From Solimonas sp047605265 (lineage in GTDB: Bacteria > Pseudomonadota > Gammaproteobacteria > Nevskiales > Nevskiaceae): a stretch of 64,000 nucleotides of DNA. The notes below the pieces were generated by a model that was not told the origin of the DNA, did not search any database, and saw only the letters and a list, made by a program, of their open reading frames with translations. The stretch covers positions 31,282 through 95,281 of the forward strand of contig JASGFY010000007.1 in the NCBI GenBank assembly GCA_047605265.1, written 5' to 3'. How positions within the stretch are numbered: the stretch's first letter is position 1; each line of letters starts with the position of its first letter. The position numbers and the translations under genes are program-made. This document shows positions 1-8,172 of the stretch, in pieces.

Positions 1-1332
1 GTTGCGGACCACGGCACCGCCCTTCATGACGAAGTCGATGCTGCGCAGCGCCCGGATGTCCTGCAGCGGATCGGCCTGCACGGCGACGATGTCGGCATAG
101 CGTCCGACGCTGATCGCGCCGACGTCGCCTTCCATCTTCAGCATGCGCGCCGGCTCGGTCGTCGCCGCGCGCAGCGCCTGCAGCGGCGTCATGCCGGCTT
201 CGACATAGAGTTCGGCCTCGTGCACGGTGGCCGTGGTGCCGCTGTTCGGCTCGTACGGAAACTGGTCGGTGCCGAGCGCGATGTTGACGCCGGTGCGAAT
301 CGCGCTGCGCATCATGCGCATGTGATCCTGGCCGGTGCTGCGCACGCGTTCGAGATACCACGGCGGCGAGCCGATCTTTTCGAAGAACTCGAACACGCCG
401 GGCTGGTCGACCACCATCGTCGGCGTCAGCCAGGTGCCTTGCGCCTTCATCTTCTTCAGCACCTCGTCGCTGAAGTGGTAGCCGTGCTCGAAGCCGTCGA
501 TCCCGAACTGCAGCGCCTGCAGCGCCGCCGGCGTCGAGCCGTTGTGCGCGGTGATCTGCACGCCGTTGCGATGCGCGACCTCGATGATCGTCTTCAGCTC
601 GTCGTCGGTCATCGGCGCGGCGCTGATGTCGCCGTGACTGTCGGCGATGCCGCCGGAGATCGCGATCTTGATCCACGTCGCGCCGGCCTTGATCTGCTCG
701 CGCGCGGCCCTGGCGAGACCGTACGGTCCGTCGGCTTCGAGCGAACCGTGACCGCCGGTCGGCACGATGATCGCGCCGGCGGTCTGGATGCGCGGGCCGA
801 GCGTGCGGCCGCTGTCGATCGCGCGCTTCAGCGCGAAGTCGTTGCCGTGATCCTCGCCGGTCAGGCGCACGGTGGTCACGCCCGAGTACAGCGACTTGCG
901 CGCGTTGTCTTCCATGCGCAGCACCTCGTCGGCGTCGCTCTCGCTGGCGAGCGCCGCGCCGGCCGCACCCGGCAGCTTGAGGCCGAGATGCACGTGGCAA
1001 TTGATGAGGCCGGGAATCAGCCAGCGACCGCTCATGTCGATGCGTTGCGCGCCCGCCGGAATGTCGACGCTGGCGGCCGGACCGACCGCCGTGATGCGAT
1101 CGCCGTCGATCAGCACCGTGGCCCGCTCGATGCGCGTGCCGCCCGTCACATCGATGACGGCGCCGCCGGTCAGCGCGACGATGCTGCCGGCCGCCGGATG
1201 CGCCTGCTCGAACACCGCCGTCGGGCGCGCCTCGGCCCCGCCGCCGCCGGCGACCAGCGCCGCCGTCGCGGCGGCGAGTGCCGGGCTGAATAGGGCGCGG
1301 CCCCTGACCAACCGCTTCACAAACTGCCTCAT
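1..1332 (-). CDS. Exported amidohydrolase family protein (3' end beyond window)
   Basis: Metal-dependent hydrolase of the amidohydrolase superfamily, prolidase/imidazolonepropionase-like branch. An N-terminal basic and hydrophobic stretch (residues 1-30) looks like an export signal or anchor. The HxH metal motif is H113/H115 (NCHVHLG). Further on come a Lys in IKIAISGG (candidate carboxylated metal bridge), AHN and FEHGY histidines, and an Asp in LGTDQ, in the family order. 444 codons are visible, ending at ...KGGAVVRN at base 1 without a stop, so the C-terminus is cut by the window edge. It is the last visible gene of the minus-strand cluster with POT, M14, HyuA/B, TonB receptor and GH3. The substrate cannot be read; a cyclic amide, dipeptide or lactam would suit the neighbours. 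Confidence 0.85.
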   Translation of the reverse strand, partial: MRQFVKRLVRGRALFSPALAAATAALVAGGGGAEARPTAVFEQAHPAAGSIVALTGGAVIDVTGGTRIERATVLIDGDRITAVGPAASVDIPAGAQRIDMSGRWLIPGLINCHVHLGLKLPGAAGAALASESDADEVLRMEDNARKSLYSGVTTVRLTGEDHGNDFALKRAIDSGRTLGPRIQTAGAIIVPTGGHGSLEADGPYGLARAAREQIKAGATWIKIAISGGIADSHGDISAAPMTDDELKTIIEVAHRNGVQITAHNGSTPAALQALQFGIDGFEHGYHFSDEVLKKMKAQGTWLTPTMVVDQPGVFEFFEKIGSPPWYLERVRSTGQDHMRMMRSAIRTGVNIALGTDQFPYEPNSGTTATVHEAELYVEAGMTPLQALRAATTEPARMLKMEGDVGAISVGRYADIVAVQADPLQDIRALRSIDFVMKGGAVVRN

Positions 1333-1604
1333 GTCCTGTCCTTGCGGGGTCTCCGGAACCGGCAGCCCGCTTCATGGTCCGATGGGGGTGCGCGGCCGAC
1401 GCGTCGTTCACGAGCGTCGACACGGATCGCCGTTGATCTGCATCCCCTGTCCATCTCGGACGCGCGAATTCTTTGGCGCGGGCGGGGAAACTTCGATAAC
1501 GGCCGGCCGGCAGTTCGTTGCGCGACGTGCAACGGCTCGCGGCGTGCTTCATGTGGAGGCAACGTCACCCCCGTTTGCCCGAAAACGGGCGCGCGCTGCG
1601 GTTT

Positions 1605-3101
1605 TCAGCGCGCGCTGCCCATCAGCTGCGTGATCTTGCGGGCGAGCACCAGCAGCACGCAGCCGGCGGCGACGTCGATCGCGCAGATCATCAGGAAGCG
1701 CGTCGGCGCGCTGGCCAGCGTGTCCTCGCCGAAGGTGCCGGCGACGACGCCGGACAGCAGGTTGCCGAGCGCGACGCCGGCGAACCAGGTGCCCATCATC
1801 TGGCCGGTGTAGCGCTTCGGCGACAGCGCGGTGATCGCCGACAGGCCGATCGGCGACACGCAGAGCTCGCCGAAGGTGTGCAGCATGTAGGTCAGCAGCA
1901 GCCACACCGGCGCGACGCGCGTGCCGCCGCCGCCCTGCACGACCAGCCAGGCTGCCCAGGCCATGACGACGAAGCCGATGCCGACCTGGATCAGGCCGAG
2001 GCCGAACTTGGCCGGCAGCGACGGTTCGAGATTCTTCTGCGCGAGGCGCACCCACATCGCGCCGAACACCGGCGCGAACACGACGATGTAGAACGGTCCG
2101 AGCGATTGATACCAGCTGGTCGGATGCTGGCCGTCGGCAAACCATGAGCCCAGCCAGGAGCGGTCCGTGTAGTCGCGCGCGAACAGGTTGAACGTCGAGC
2201 CGGCGAGTTCGTAGCCGAGGATGAACACGGCGACGCTGACGAAGAGGATGAGGATCACGGCGACCCGCTGCGCCTCGTCGCGCGTCAGCTTGCCGAACGC
2301 GAAGACGTAGCCGAAGAAGCCGGCCGCCATCAGCACCATCAGCAGGCCGGTGTAGCGCGCGAGCACGACCGGTTCGACCGGCACCACGCCGCCGAACATC
2401 AGCGCCAACAGCAACGCGAGCGCGCCGCCGCCGGCCAGGAGCACGCGCAGGCTGCGGCGGCGCTCGGCCGGCGTGCTCGTCACCGGCACCTGCGGCAGAT
2501 GGCGGCGCTGCAGCACGAACTGCGCGAGGCCGGCGAGCATGAACAGGCCGGACACCGCGAAGCCGGCGCGCCACGACACTTTCTCGCCGATCGTGCCGAT
2601 CACCAGCGGCGCGAGCACGGCGCCGAGATTGATGCCGATGTAGAACAGCAGGAAGCCCGCGTCGCGGCGCGCGCTGCTCTGCCCGGCGTAGAGCTGGCCG
2701 ACCATGACGCTGACGTTGGACTTCAGCAGGCCGACGCCGAGCACGATGACGATGAGGCCCAGGTAGAACACGCTGACGTTCTGTGCGGCGAGCAGAAAGC
2801 TGCCGCCGGCCATCAGCAGCGCGCCGGCAATCACCGCGTTGCGCTGGCCGATCAGGCGGTCGGCGATCCAGCCGCCGGGCCACGAGAACAGATAGACGCA
2901 GCCGATGTAGAGGCCGTAGATCGACGTCGCCGTCCGGTCGTCGAGGCCGAGGCCGCCGTCGACCACGGCGGCGGTCATGAACAGTACCAGCAGGCTGCGC
3001 ATGCCGTAGAAGGTGAAACGCTCCCACATCTCGGTGAGGAACAGCGTCGCCAGGCCGCGCGGATGGCCGGCGAGGCCGGGGGAGGTGGGAACGGGGTCCA
3101 T
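1605..3101 (-). CDS. POT-family proton-dependent oligopeptide transporter
   Basis: Inner-membrane symporter of the POT/PTR2 family (DtpA/DtpB relatives) that imports di- and tripeptides with protons. The diagnostic ExxERF motif is present at residues 24-29 (EMWERF) at the start of helix 1, followed by hydrophobic segments to about residue 490. The length, 498 aa, is normal. The start MDPVPTSPGL lies 46 bases after the carboxypeptidase stop, so it is probably co-transcribed. Together with the M14 carboxypeptidase it suggests uptake and trimming of peptides. No truncation or frameshift was seen. Confidence 0.93.
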   Translation of the reverse strand: MDPVPTSPGLAGHPRGLATLFLTEMWERFTFYGMRSLLVLFMTAAVVDGGLGLDDRTATSIYGLYIGCVYLFSWPGGWIADRLIGQRNAVIAGALLMAGGSFLLAAQNVSVFYLGLIVIVLGVGLLKSNVSVMVGQLYAGQSSARRDAGFLLFYIGINLGAVLAPLVIGTIGEKVSWRAGFAVSGLFMLAGLAQFVLQRRHLPQVPVTSTPAERRRSLRVLLAGGGALALLLALMFGGVVPVEPVVLARYTGLLMVLMAAGFFGYVFAFGKLTRDEAQRVAVILILFVSVAVFILGYELAGSTFNLFARDYTDRSWLGSWFADGQHPTSWYQSLGPFYIVVFAPVFGAMWVRLAQKNLEPSLPAKFGLGLIQVGIGFVVMAWAAWLVVQGGGGTRVAPVWLLLTYMLHTFGELCVSPIGLSAITALSPKRYTGQMMGTWFAGVALGNLLSGVVAGTFGEDTLASAPTRFLMICAIDVAAGCVLLVLARKITQLMGSAR

Positions 3102-3147
3102 GGGCAGAGCGGTTCGGGGCGGAAACGGAAGGATCAGGCGGCGTCGA

Positions 3148-4314
3148 TCAGCGCAGCTGTCCGAGCACGCCGTGGATCGCGGCCGGCAGCTCGCGGCCGA
3201 GGCGCGTCGCGCGTTCCGGCGACCAGCCCTGCACGCGATCCTGCCACCACGAGGTGTCCTTGAACGGCTGTTCGAGCAGCACCGACAGGCAGTCGTATTC
3301 CTCGGCGATCCAGTTCCAGGCCATGCGCAGATCGGCCTGCGGCGGCGGACCGCCCGGATACGGATGGCCCAGCTCGTAATCGGGCGACACGGCGTTCCAC
3401 GCCCGCTCGAAGTTGCGGAACAAGGTGTTCAGCCGCTCCGAGCGCGACGGAATTTCGAGCGGACCGCCGACGAACACGCAGCGCAGTTCCTCGTCGCCGT
3501 GGCAGTCGATGCAGAAGTCGACGCCGAGCCGCTTCATCAGCGCCTGCGCGTGGAAGACCTCGGGGCTGCGTTCGAGGCTGGGCGACGCCCATTCGCGGTT
3601 GAGATTGGTGCCGACGCCGTTGGCGCGCGTGTGGCCGAGCACGCTGCCGTCCGGGTTGAGATTGCCGATCACGTGGAACACGGCACGGTCGAGCAGGCTG
3701 GTGACGAGCGGATCATGCTCGTCGAGCAGGCGCTCGACGGCGCCTTCGACGAAGTAGCCGCTCATCGTTTCCGACGGATGCTGGCGCGCGATGATCCAGC
3801 AGGCTTTCTTGCCCGGCGCCGGCGTGCCGATCGTCATCAGGTCGAGATCGCTGCCGAGCGCGCTGCGACCGAAGGTCTCGATCTTCACGCGCGGCGAGCG
3901 CTGGCAGCGCGCGACGAAGTCCATCTCGCGCTGGATCGGGTACGGCGCCCAGCGCGCGTAATAGCAGACGTCGTGTTCCGGCACGTGCGAGAACACATAG
4001 TCGCGACCGTTGAGCTGCGCCGGGATGCGGAACCAGTGCCGGAGATCGTAGGAGGCGTGCGGGCCGGTGCCGGTCCAGGCGTCCTCGTAGCCGTCGCGGC
4101 CGTCGAGGCGCGCCGCGGCGTCCTCGGCGACGTCGACGATGCGGTAGCCGACGTTCCGGCCGCGGATGCCGCTGGCGCGGAAGTAGTACCAGCCGATCGC
4201 CAGAAGATCGTCGCCCGGATCGCGGACCAGGCGCAGGCGGATGTCGGCCGGATCGCTTTCATCGACGACTTCGATGCTGCCGGACGGAATCCGGCCGCTG
4301 ACCGACACGCTCAT
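3148..4314 (-). CDS. M14-type (cytosolic carboxypeptidase-like) zinc carboxypeptidase
   Basis: A 388-aa zinc peptidase of family M14, resembling the AGBL/Nna1 cytosolic carboxypeptidases, which carry an N-terminal beta domain (here about residues 1-125) before the catalytic domain. Zinc ligands: H and E in ARQHPSETM and the later H in CIDCHGDEE. NLNREW supplies the Asn-Arg carboxylate-binding pair, and the Glu in LLEQPFK is the candidate general base. No signal peptide is seen, so it should be cytoplasmic. Its ATG overlaps the hyuB stop as ATGA (4311-4314), implying translational coupling. It may remove an amino acid from a peptide or amidated product released by the HyuAB pair; that role is inferred from position only. 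Confidence 0.85.
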   Translation of the reverse strand: MSVSVSGRIPSGSIEVVDESDPADIRLRLVRDPGDDLLAIGWYYFRASGIRGRNVGYRIVDVAEDAAARLDGRDGYEDAWTGTGPHASYDLRHWFRIPAQLNGRDYVFSHVPEHDVCYYARWAPYPIQREMDFVARCQRSPRVKIETFGRSALGSDLDLMTIGTPAPGKKACWIIARQHPSETMSGYFVEGAVERLLDEHDPLVTSLLDRAVFHVIGNLNPDGSVLGHTRANGVGTNLNREWASPSLERSPEVFHAQALMKRLGVDFCIDCHGDEELRCVFVGGPLEIPSRSERLNTLFRNFERAWNAVSPDYELGHPYPGGPPPQADLRMAWNWIAEEYDCLSVLLEQPFKDTSWWQDRVQGWSPERATRLGRELPAAIHGVLGQLR

Positions 4315-6020
4315 GCGGCGTTCCTCAGTTTTTCGGTGGCGGCGGCGTCGATCGCACCGTCGCGGATGATGACGCGGTACAGCGTCTCGGCGGCGGCGAC
4401 CGAGACATAACCTTCGAGCACGTCGTCGAGCACCAGCGCCGGATCGCGCTGCGCCGGATCGCCGTAACCGCCGCCGCCGCCGGTCAGCGCGATCGCCGCG
4501 TCGCCGGCCTTGATCTGCGCGCGATGGGTGCTGACGCGGCGTTCGCGGTCGCTGCCGGCGTGGATCACCATGCCGTTCGGCTCGGCTTCGCAGCCGCCGG
4601 CCAGTGCCCACGGACGGGTCTTGGTCTTCTTCGTCACCGAGAGGAATTCGCCGTCGCTGATGAAGCGGATGCGCCGCGTCTCGCCGAGGCCGCCGCGGTA
4701 GCGGCCGGCGCCGCCGCTGTCGGTGCGCAGTTCGAGCGCTTCGATGAACATGCCGGTCTTCATCTCCATCACCTCGACCGGCGTGTTGCGCACCAGGCTG
4801 CCGGAGATGTGATTGGTGGCGTTGGCGCCGTCGTGCTGCGCCGTCGCCCCCCAACCGATCGCGTCGTTGTTGCTGACCGCGTAGAGCTGGCCGGCCTCGT
4901 TGTGGCCGACCATCATGAAGCCCATGACGTCGCCGCCGGACGACGCGGCCAGCGTCTCCGGCATGCCCTGCGCGAGCGCCTTGTAGACCAGTTCGAGCGC
5001 CAGATGCGCGGTCCACAGCGTGTACGTCGCCGCCGGATAGACGGCGTGGAACAGATTGCCGGGCGGCGCAATCACTTCGAGCGCGCGGAAGTGGCCGGCG
5101 TTGCTCGGCACGTTCGGCGTCGTCAGCGACTTCAGCACCAGCTTGCAGACCGTCTCGGTGAGGCCGAACGGCATGTTGATCGGGCCGCGCGTCGCCGGCG
5201 ACGAGGCGCTGAAGTCGCAGTGCATGCCGGCGTCGTCGATCGTCACCGTGACCTGGATCGGCACCGGCGTGTCGGTGATGCCATCGTCGTCGACGAGATC
5301 CTCGGCCGTCCACGTGCCGCGCGGCAGCTTCGCCAGTGCGGCGCGCGAGAGGGCTTCGCCGTGCCGGAGGATCTGCTGCGTGGCCTCGGTGAATTTTGCG
5401 GCGCCGAACTTCTCGTGGATTTCGATCAGGCGGCGCTCGCCGATGCGCGTCGAAGCGACCTGCGCTTCGAGATCGCCGATGACGAGGTCCGGCATGCGCG
5501 AGTTGAAACGGATCAGCTCGAAGATCTCGCGGTCCGGCTTGCCGGCCTTGTAGACCTTGAGGCCCGGCATGATCAGGCCTTCCTGATGCATGTCGGTGGA
5601 ATCGAGCACATAGCCCGGATCCTTGGCGCCGAGGTCCATCCAGTGCGCGCGGATGCAGGTGTACGCGAACGGCGTGTCGGCCGCCGGCGCGAACACCGGC
5701 GCGAACAGCGTGACGTCCATCGCGTGCGCCGAATTCCAGTACGGATAGTTCATCAGCACGATGTCGCCGCGCTGCAGGTTTTCCCTGCCGATGTATTCGA
5801 CGCCCTTGCGGATCGCGTAGTCGTTGGCGCCGAGGAACAGCGCGAGGCTGGGAGCGTCGGCGATCAGTTCGAGATCGGCGTTGTAGACCGAGATGCCGAA
5901 ATCGAGGACTTCGTAGATGACCGGATTGAATGCCGTGCGGATCAGCGTGCGGCGCATTTCCTCGGCGGCGGACAGCAGATAGCTGCGGATGACTTCGGTG
6001 GTGGCGGCGTCGAGACTCAT
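4311..6020 (-). CDS. hyuB: Hydantoinase B/oxoprolinase family protein (HyuB)
   Basis: 569-aa B subunit of the hydantoinase/5-oxoprolinase/acetone carboxylase family, which works with HyuA in ATP-dependent opening of a cyclic amide. It has family-typical segments: RRTLIRTAFNPVIYE near the N-terminus, GDIVLMNYPYWNSAH, HWMDLG, TRGPINMPFG and the glycine-rich GGAGRYRGG and TGGGGGYGDP near the C-terminus. The start overlaps the hyuA stop (ATGA, 6017-6020) and its own stop overlaps the carboxypeptidase start, so the three are one translational unit. The substrate (hydantoin, 5-oxoproline or another lactam) cannot be told from sequence. Confidence 0.9.
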   Translation of the reverse strand: MSLDAATTEVIRSYLLSAAEEMRRTLIRTAFNPVIYEVLDFGISVYNADLELIADAPSLALFLGANDYAIRKGVEYIGRENLQRGDIVLMNYPYWNSAHAMDVTLFAPVFAPAADTPFAYTCIRAHWMDLGAKDPGYVLDSTDMHQEGLIMPGLKVYKAGKPDREIFELIRFNSRMPDLVIGDLEAQVASTRIGERRLIEIHEKFGAAKFTEATQQILRHGEALSRAALAKLPRGTWTAEDLVDDDGITDTPVPIQVTVTIDDAGMHCDFSASSPATRGPINMPFGLTETVCKLVLKSLTTPNVPSNAGHFRALEVIAPPGNLFHAVYPAATYTLWTAHLALELVYKALAQGMPETLAASSGGDVMGFMMVGHNEAGQLYAVSNNDAIGWGATAQHDGANATNHISGSLVRNTPVEVMEMKTGMFIEALELRTDSGGAGRYRGGLGETRRIRFISDGEFLSVTKKTKTRPWALAGGCEAEPNGMVIHAGSDRERRVSTHRAQIKAGDAAIALTGGGGGYGDPAQRDPALVLDDVLEGYVSVAAAETLYRVIIRDGAIDAAATEKLRNAA

Positions 6021-8056
6021 GCCGTCTTGCTCCGGATGATGAGATGGCCCCAGGCATCGATCGTGACCCGCTGATCGGAATGCACCACGGTGGTCGACGT
6101 GCCTTCGTCGATGATCGCCGGTCCGTCGATGACGTGGCCCGGCGCGAGCCGGTCGCGCGCATAGACGCCGAACGCGGTGCGCGCGCGGCGCGCGAAGCAG
6201 AACGCATCGCGCGTGCCGACGCGCGCTTCGGCGACATCGCCGGTCGCGGCGGGCAGCCGGCGCAGCTGCGGCTTTTCGAGCTGGCCGCTGGCGCGCAGGC
6301 GCAGCGTGACGATCTGCACCGGCTCGCGCAGCGCATGGCCGTAGCGCTCGGCATGCAGCGCGTTGAAGCGCGCGGCGATCGCTTCGATGCCGTCGGCGGC
6401 GGTGACGGCGACCTCGATCGCATGCTCCTGGCCGAAGTAGCGGCATTCGACGAAGCGTTCGAGCCGCTGCTGTCCGGCGGCGACGGACTGCGCAGTCAGC
6501 CGTTCGCGGCCGCGCGCCTCGAGATCGGCGAAGCCGGCTTCGAGCGATGGCCAGCTCGCGGCATCCAGCGCCGACAGCTGCGTCTGCGAGAAGTCGGAAA
6601 CGATGTCCGACATCATCATGCCGAACGCCGAAAACGCGGCCGGCACGTTCGGCACGATCAGCTCGGTCGCGCCGATCTCGCGCGCGATCAGCGGCGCGAT
6701 CATCGGGCCGGCGCCGCCGAACGCGAGCAGCGCGAACTCGTGCAGATCCTTGCCGCGCTCGACGGTGATCTCGCGCACGGCGCCGACCGTCTTGGCGGTC
6801 AGCACCTCGAAGATGCCGGCGGCGGCGGTCGTCGGATCGCAGCCGAGCGGATCGGCGACCTTGGCTTTCAGGCCGGCGAGCGCGGCGTGCGCATCGAGCG
6901 CGAGCTTGCCGCCGAGGAAGGCGCCGGCATCGAGATAGCCGAGCACCAGGGCGGCGTCGGTGGTCGTCGGCTCGGTGCCGCCCTTGCCGTAGGCGATCGG
7001 GCCCGGCACGGCGCCGGCGCTGCGCGGCCCGACCTGCAGCAGGCCTTCCTGCACCCAGGCGATCGAGCCGCCGCCGGTGCCGATGCAGCGGATGTCGAAG
7101 ATCGGCATCAACACCGGGAAGTGTTCGAGCGTCGCTTCGTGCATGACCAGCGGCTGGCCATCCTCGATGACGCTGGCGTCGAGGCTGGTGCCGCCGTAGT
7201 CGAGCGTCAGCAGGCGCTTGCGATCGAGCGTGCGCGCGAGCTGCGTGGCGCCGATGATGCCGCCGGCCGGGCCGGACATCACCGTGAAGATCGGCGCGCG
7301 CTTGGCGATCTCGGCGGTCATCGCGCCGCCGCTCGAACGCATGACGAGGAAGCGGCCGGTGAAGCCACCGTCGGCGAGCGCCTGCTGCAGCTCGCCGATG
7401 TAGCGCTCGAAGATCGGGCGGATGTAGGCGTCGAGCACGGTCGTCGCGGTGCGCTCGTACTCGCGGTATTCGCGGGTGATCTCGCTCGACGCCGACACGG
7501 CGATCTGCGGAAACGCCGCGCGCACGATCCCGGCGGCGCGGATCTCGTGCTGCGGATTGCGGTAGGCGTGCAGGAAGCAGATCGCCAGTGCCTCGATGCC
7601 GGCCTCGCCGAGCGCCTGCGCGGCGGCGCGCACGGCAGCCTCGTCGAGCGGCGTGATTTCGTGGCCTTTGGCGTCGAGCCGGCCGCCGACGCCAATGCGA
7701 TGACGGCGCTTCACGACGGGCTTCGGCCGCTGGTAGGCGTAGTCGTACATCTGCGCCGGCGGTACGTCGGCGCGGCCGATCTCGAACAGATCGCGGAACC
7801 CTTCGTTGGTGATGATGCCGGTAGCGACGCCGCGGCGTTCGAGGATGGCGTTGAGGCCGAGCGTGGTGCCGTGCACGAACACGTCGGTCTCTTCGAGCGG
7901 CGTGCCGAGGCGTTTGATCGCCTCGACCACGCCTTCGACCGGACGCGCCGGCGTGGTGGGTGCCTTGGCGAGATGGACGTCGCCGGTTTCCCGGTCGAAT
8001 TGAATGGCATCGACGAAGGTGCCGCCGATGTCGATGGAGATGCGGTACCGCTTCAT
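6017..8056 (-). CDS. hyuA: Hydantoinase/oxoprolinase A-type ATPase subunit (HyuA)
   Basis: 679-aa A subunit: an N-terminal hydantoinase A domain starting with the ASKHA phosphate motif DIGGTFVDA (residues 8-16), then the central motifs RSSGGAM, SGPAGG, LDYGGTS and GTGGGSIAW, and a C-terminal domain ending IIRSKTA. It binds ATP and phosphorylates the amide oxygen so the partner HyuB can open the ring. The second phosphate motif reads DYGGTS where DMGGTS is usual, a conservative change. The start chosen is MKRYRISIDIGG. The gene follows the TonB receptor after a 116-base gap that contains a strong GC hairpin. Confidence 0.92.
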   Translation of the reverse strand: MKRYRISIDIGGTFVDAIQFDRETGDVHLAKAPTTPARPVEGVVEAIKRLGTPLEETDVFVHGTTLGLNAILERRGVATGIITNEGFRDLFEIGRADVPPAQMYDYAYQRPKPVVKRRHRIGVGGRLDAKGHEITPLDEAAVRAAAQALGEAGIEALAICFLHAYRNPQHEIRAAGIVRAAFPQIAVSASSEITREYREYERTATTVLDAYIRPIFERYIGELQQALADGGFTGRFLVMRSSGGAMTAEIAKRAPIFTVMSGPAGGIIGATQLARTLDRKRLLTLDYGGTSLDASVIEDGQPLVMHEATLEHFPVLMPIFDIRCIGTGGGSIAWVQEGLLQVGPRSAGAVPGPIAYGKGGTEPTTTDAALVLGYLDAGAFLGGKLALDAHAALAGLKAKVADPLGCDPTTAAAGIFEVLTAKTVGAVREITVERGKDLHEFALLAFGGAGPMIAPLIAREIGATELIVPNVPAAFSAFGMMMSDIVSDFSQTQLSALDAASWPSLEAGFADLEARGRERLTAQSVAAGQQRLERFVECRYFGQEHAIEVAVTAADGIEAIAARFNALHAERYGHALREPVQIVTLRLRASGQLEKPQLRRLPAATGDVAEARVGTRDAFCFARRARTAFGVYARDRLAPGHVIDGPAIIDEGTSTTVVHSDQRVTIDAWGHLIIRSKTA

Positions 8057-8135
8057 GAGCAAATCTGTCCGTTCGGGAAGCGCGCGGGGGCACGCGGAAA
8101 CGGCCGGAGCCGGCTGCGGTCGGCCGACAGGATAG

Positions 8136-8163
8136 CCCCGCCGCCGCGGGCGCGGCGGCGGGG
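8136..8163 (-). promoter_or_regulatory. Strong GC hairpin between TonB receptor and hyuA
   Basis: A perfect 12-bp stem (8136-8147 with 8152-8163) with a 4-base loop lies just past the receptor stop and before hyuA on the transcribed strand. No U-run follows, so it is not a canonical intrinsic terminator. It could protect the 3' end of the upstream message or lower hyuA expression relative to the receptor. Confidence 0.5.
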
Positions 8164-8172
8164 ACAGCCCGC

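Noticed and set aside
3148..6423. Very long minus-strand frame combining low-complexity Arg/Ser-rich sequence with the M14 peptidase
   Set aside because: Only the last 388 residues are real; the earlier part is an out-of-frame reading of hyuB and hyuA. The ATGA overlap at 4311-4314 fixes the true start.
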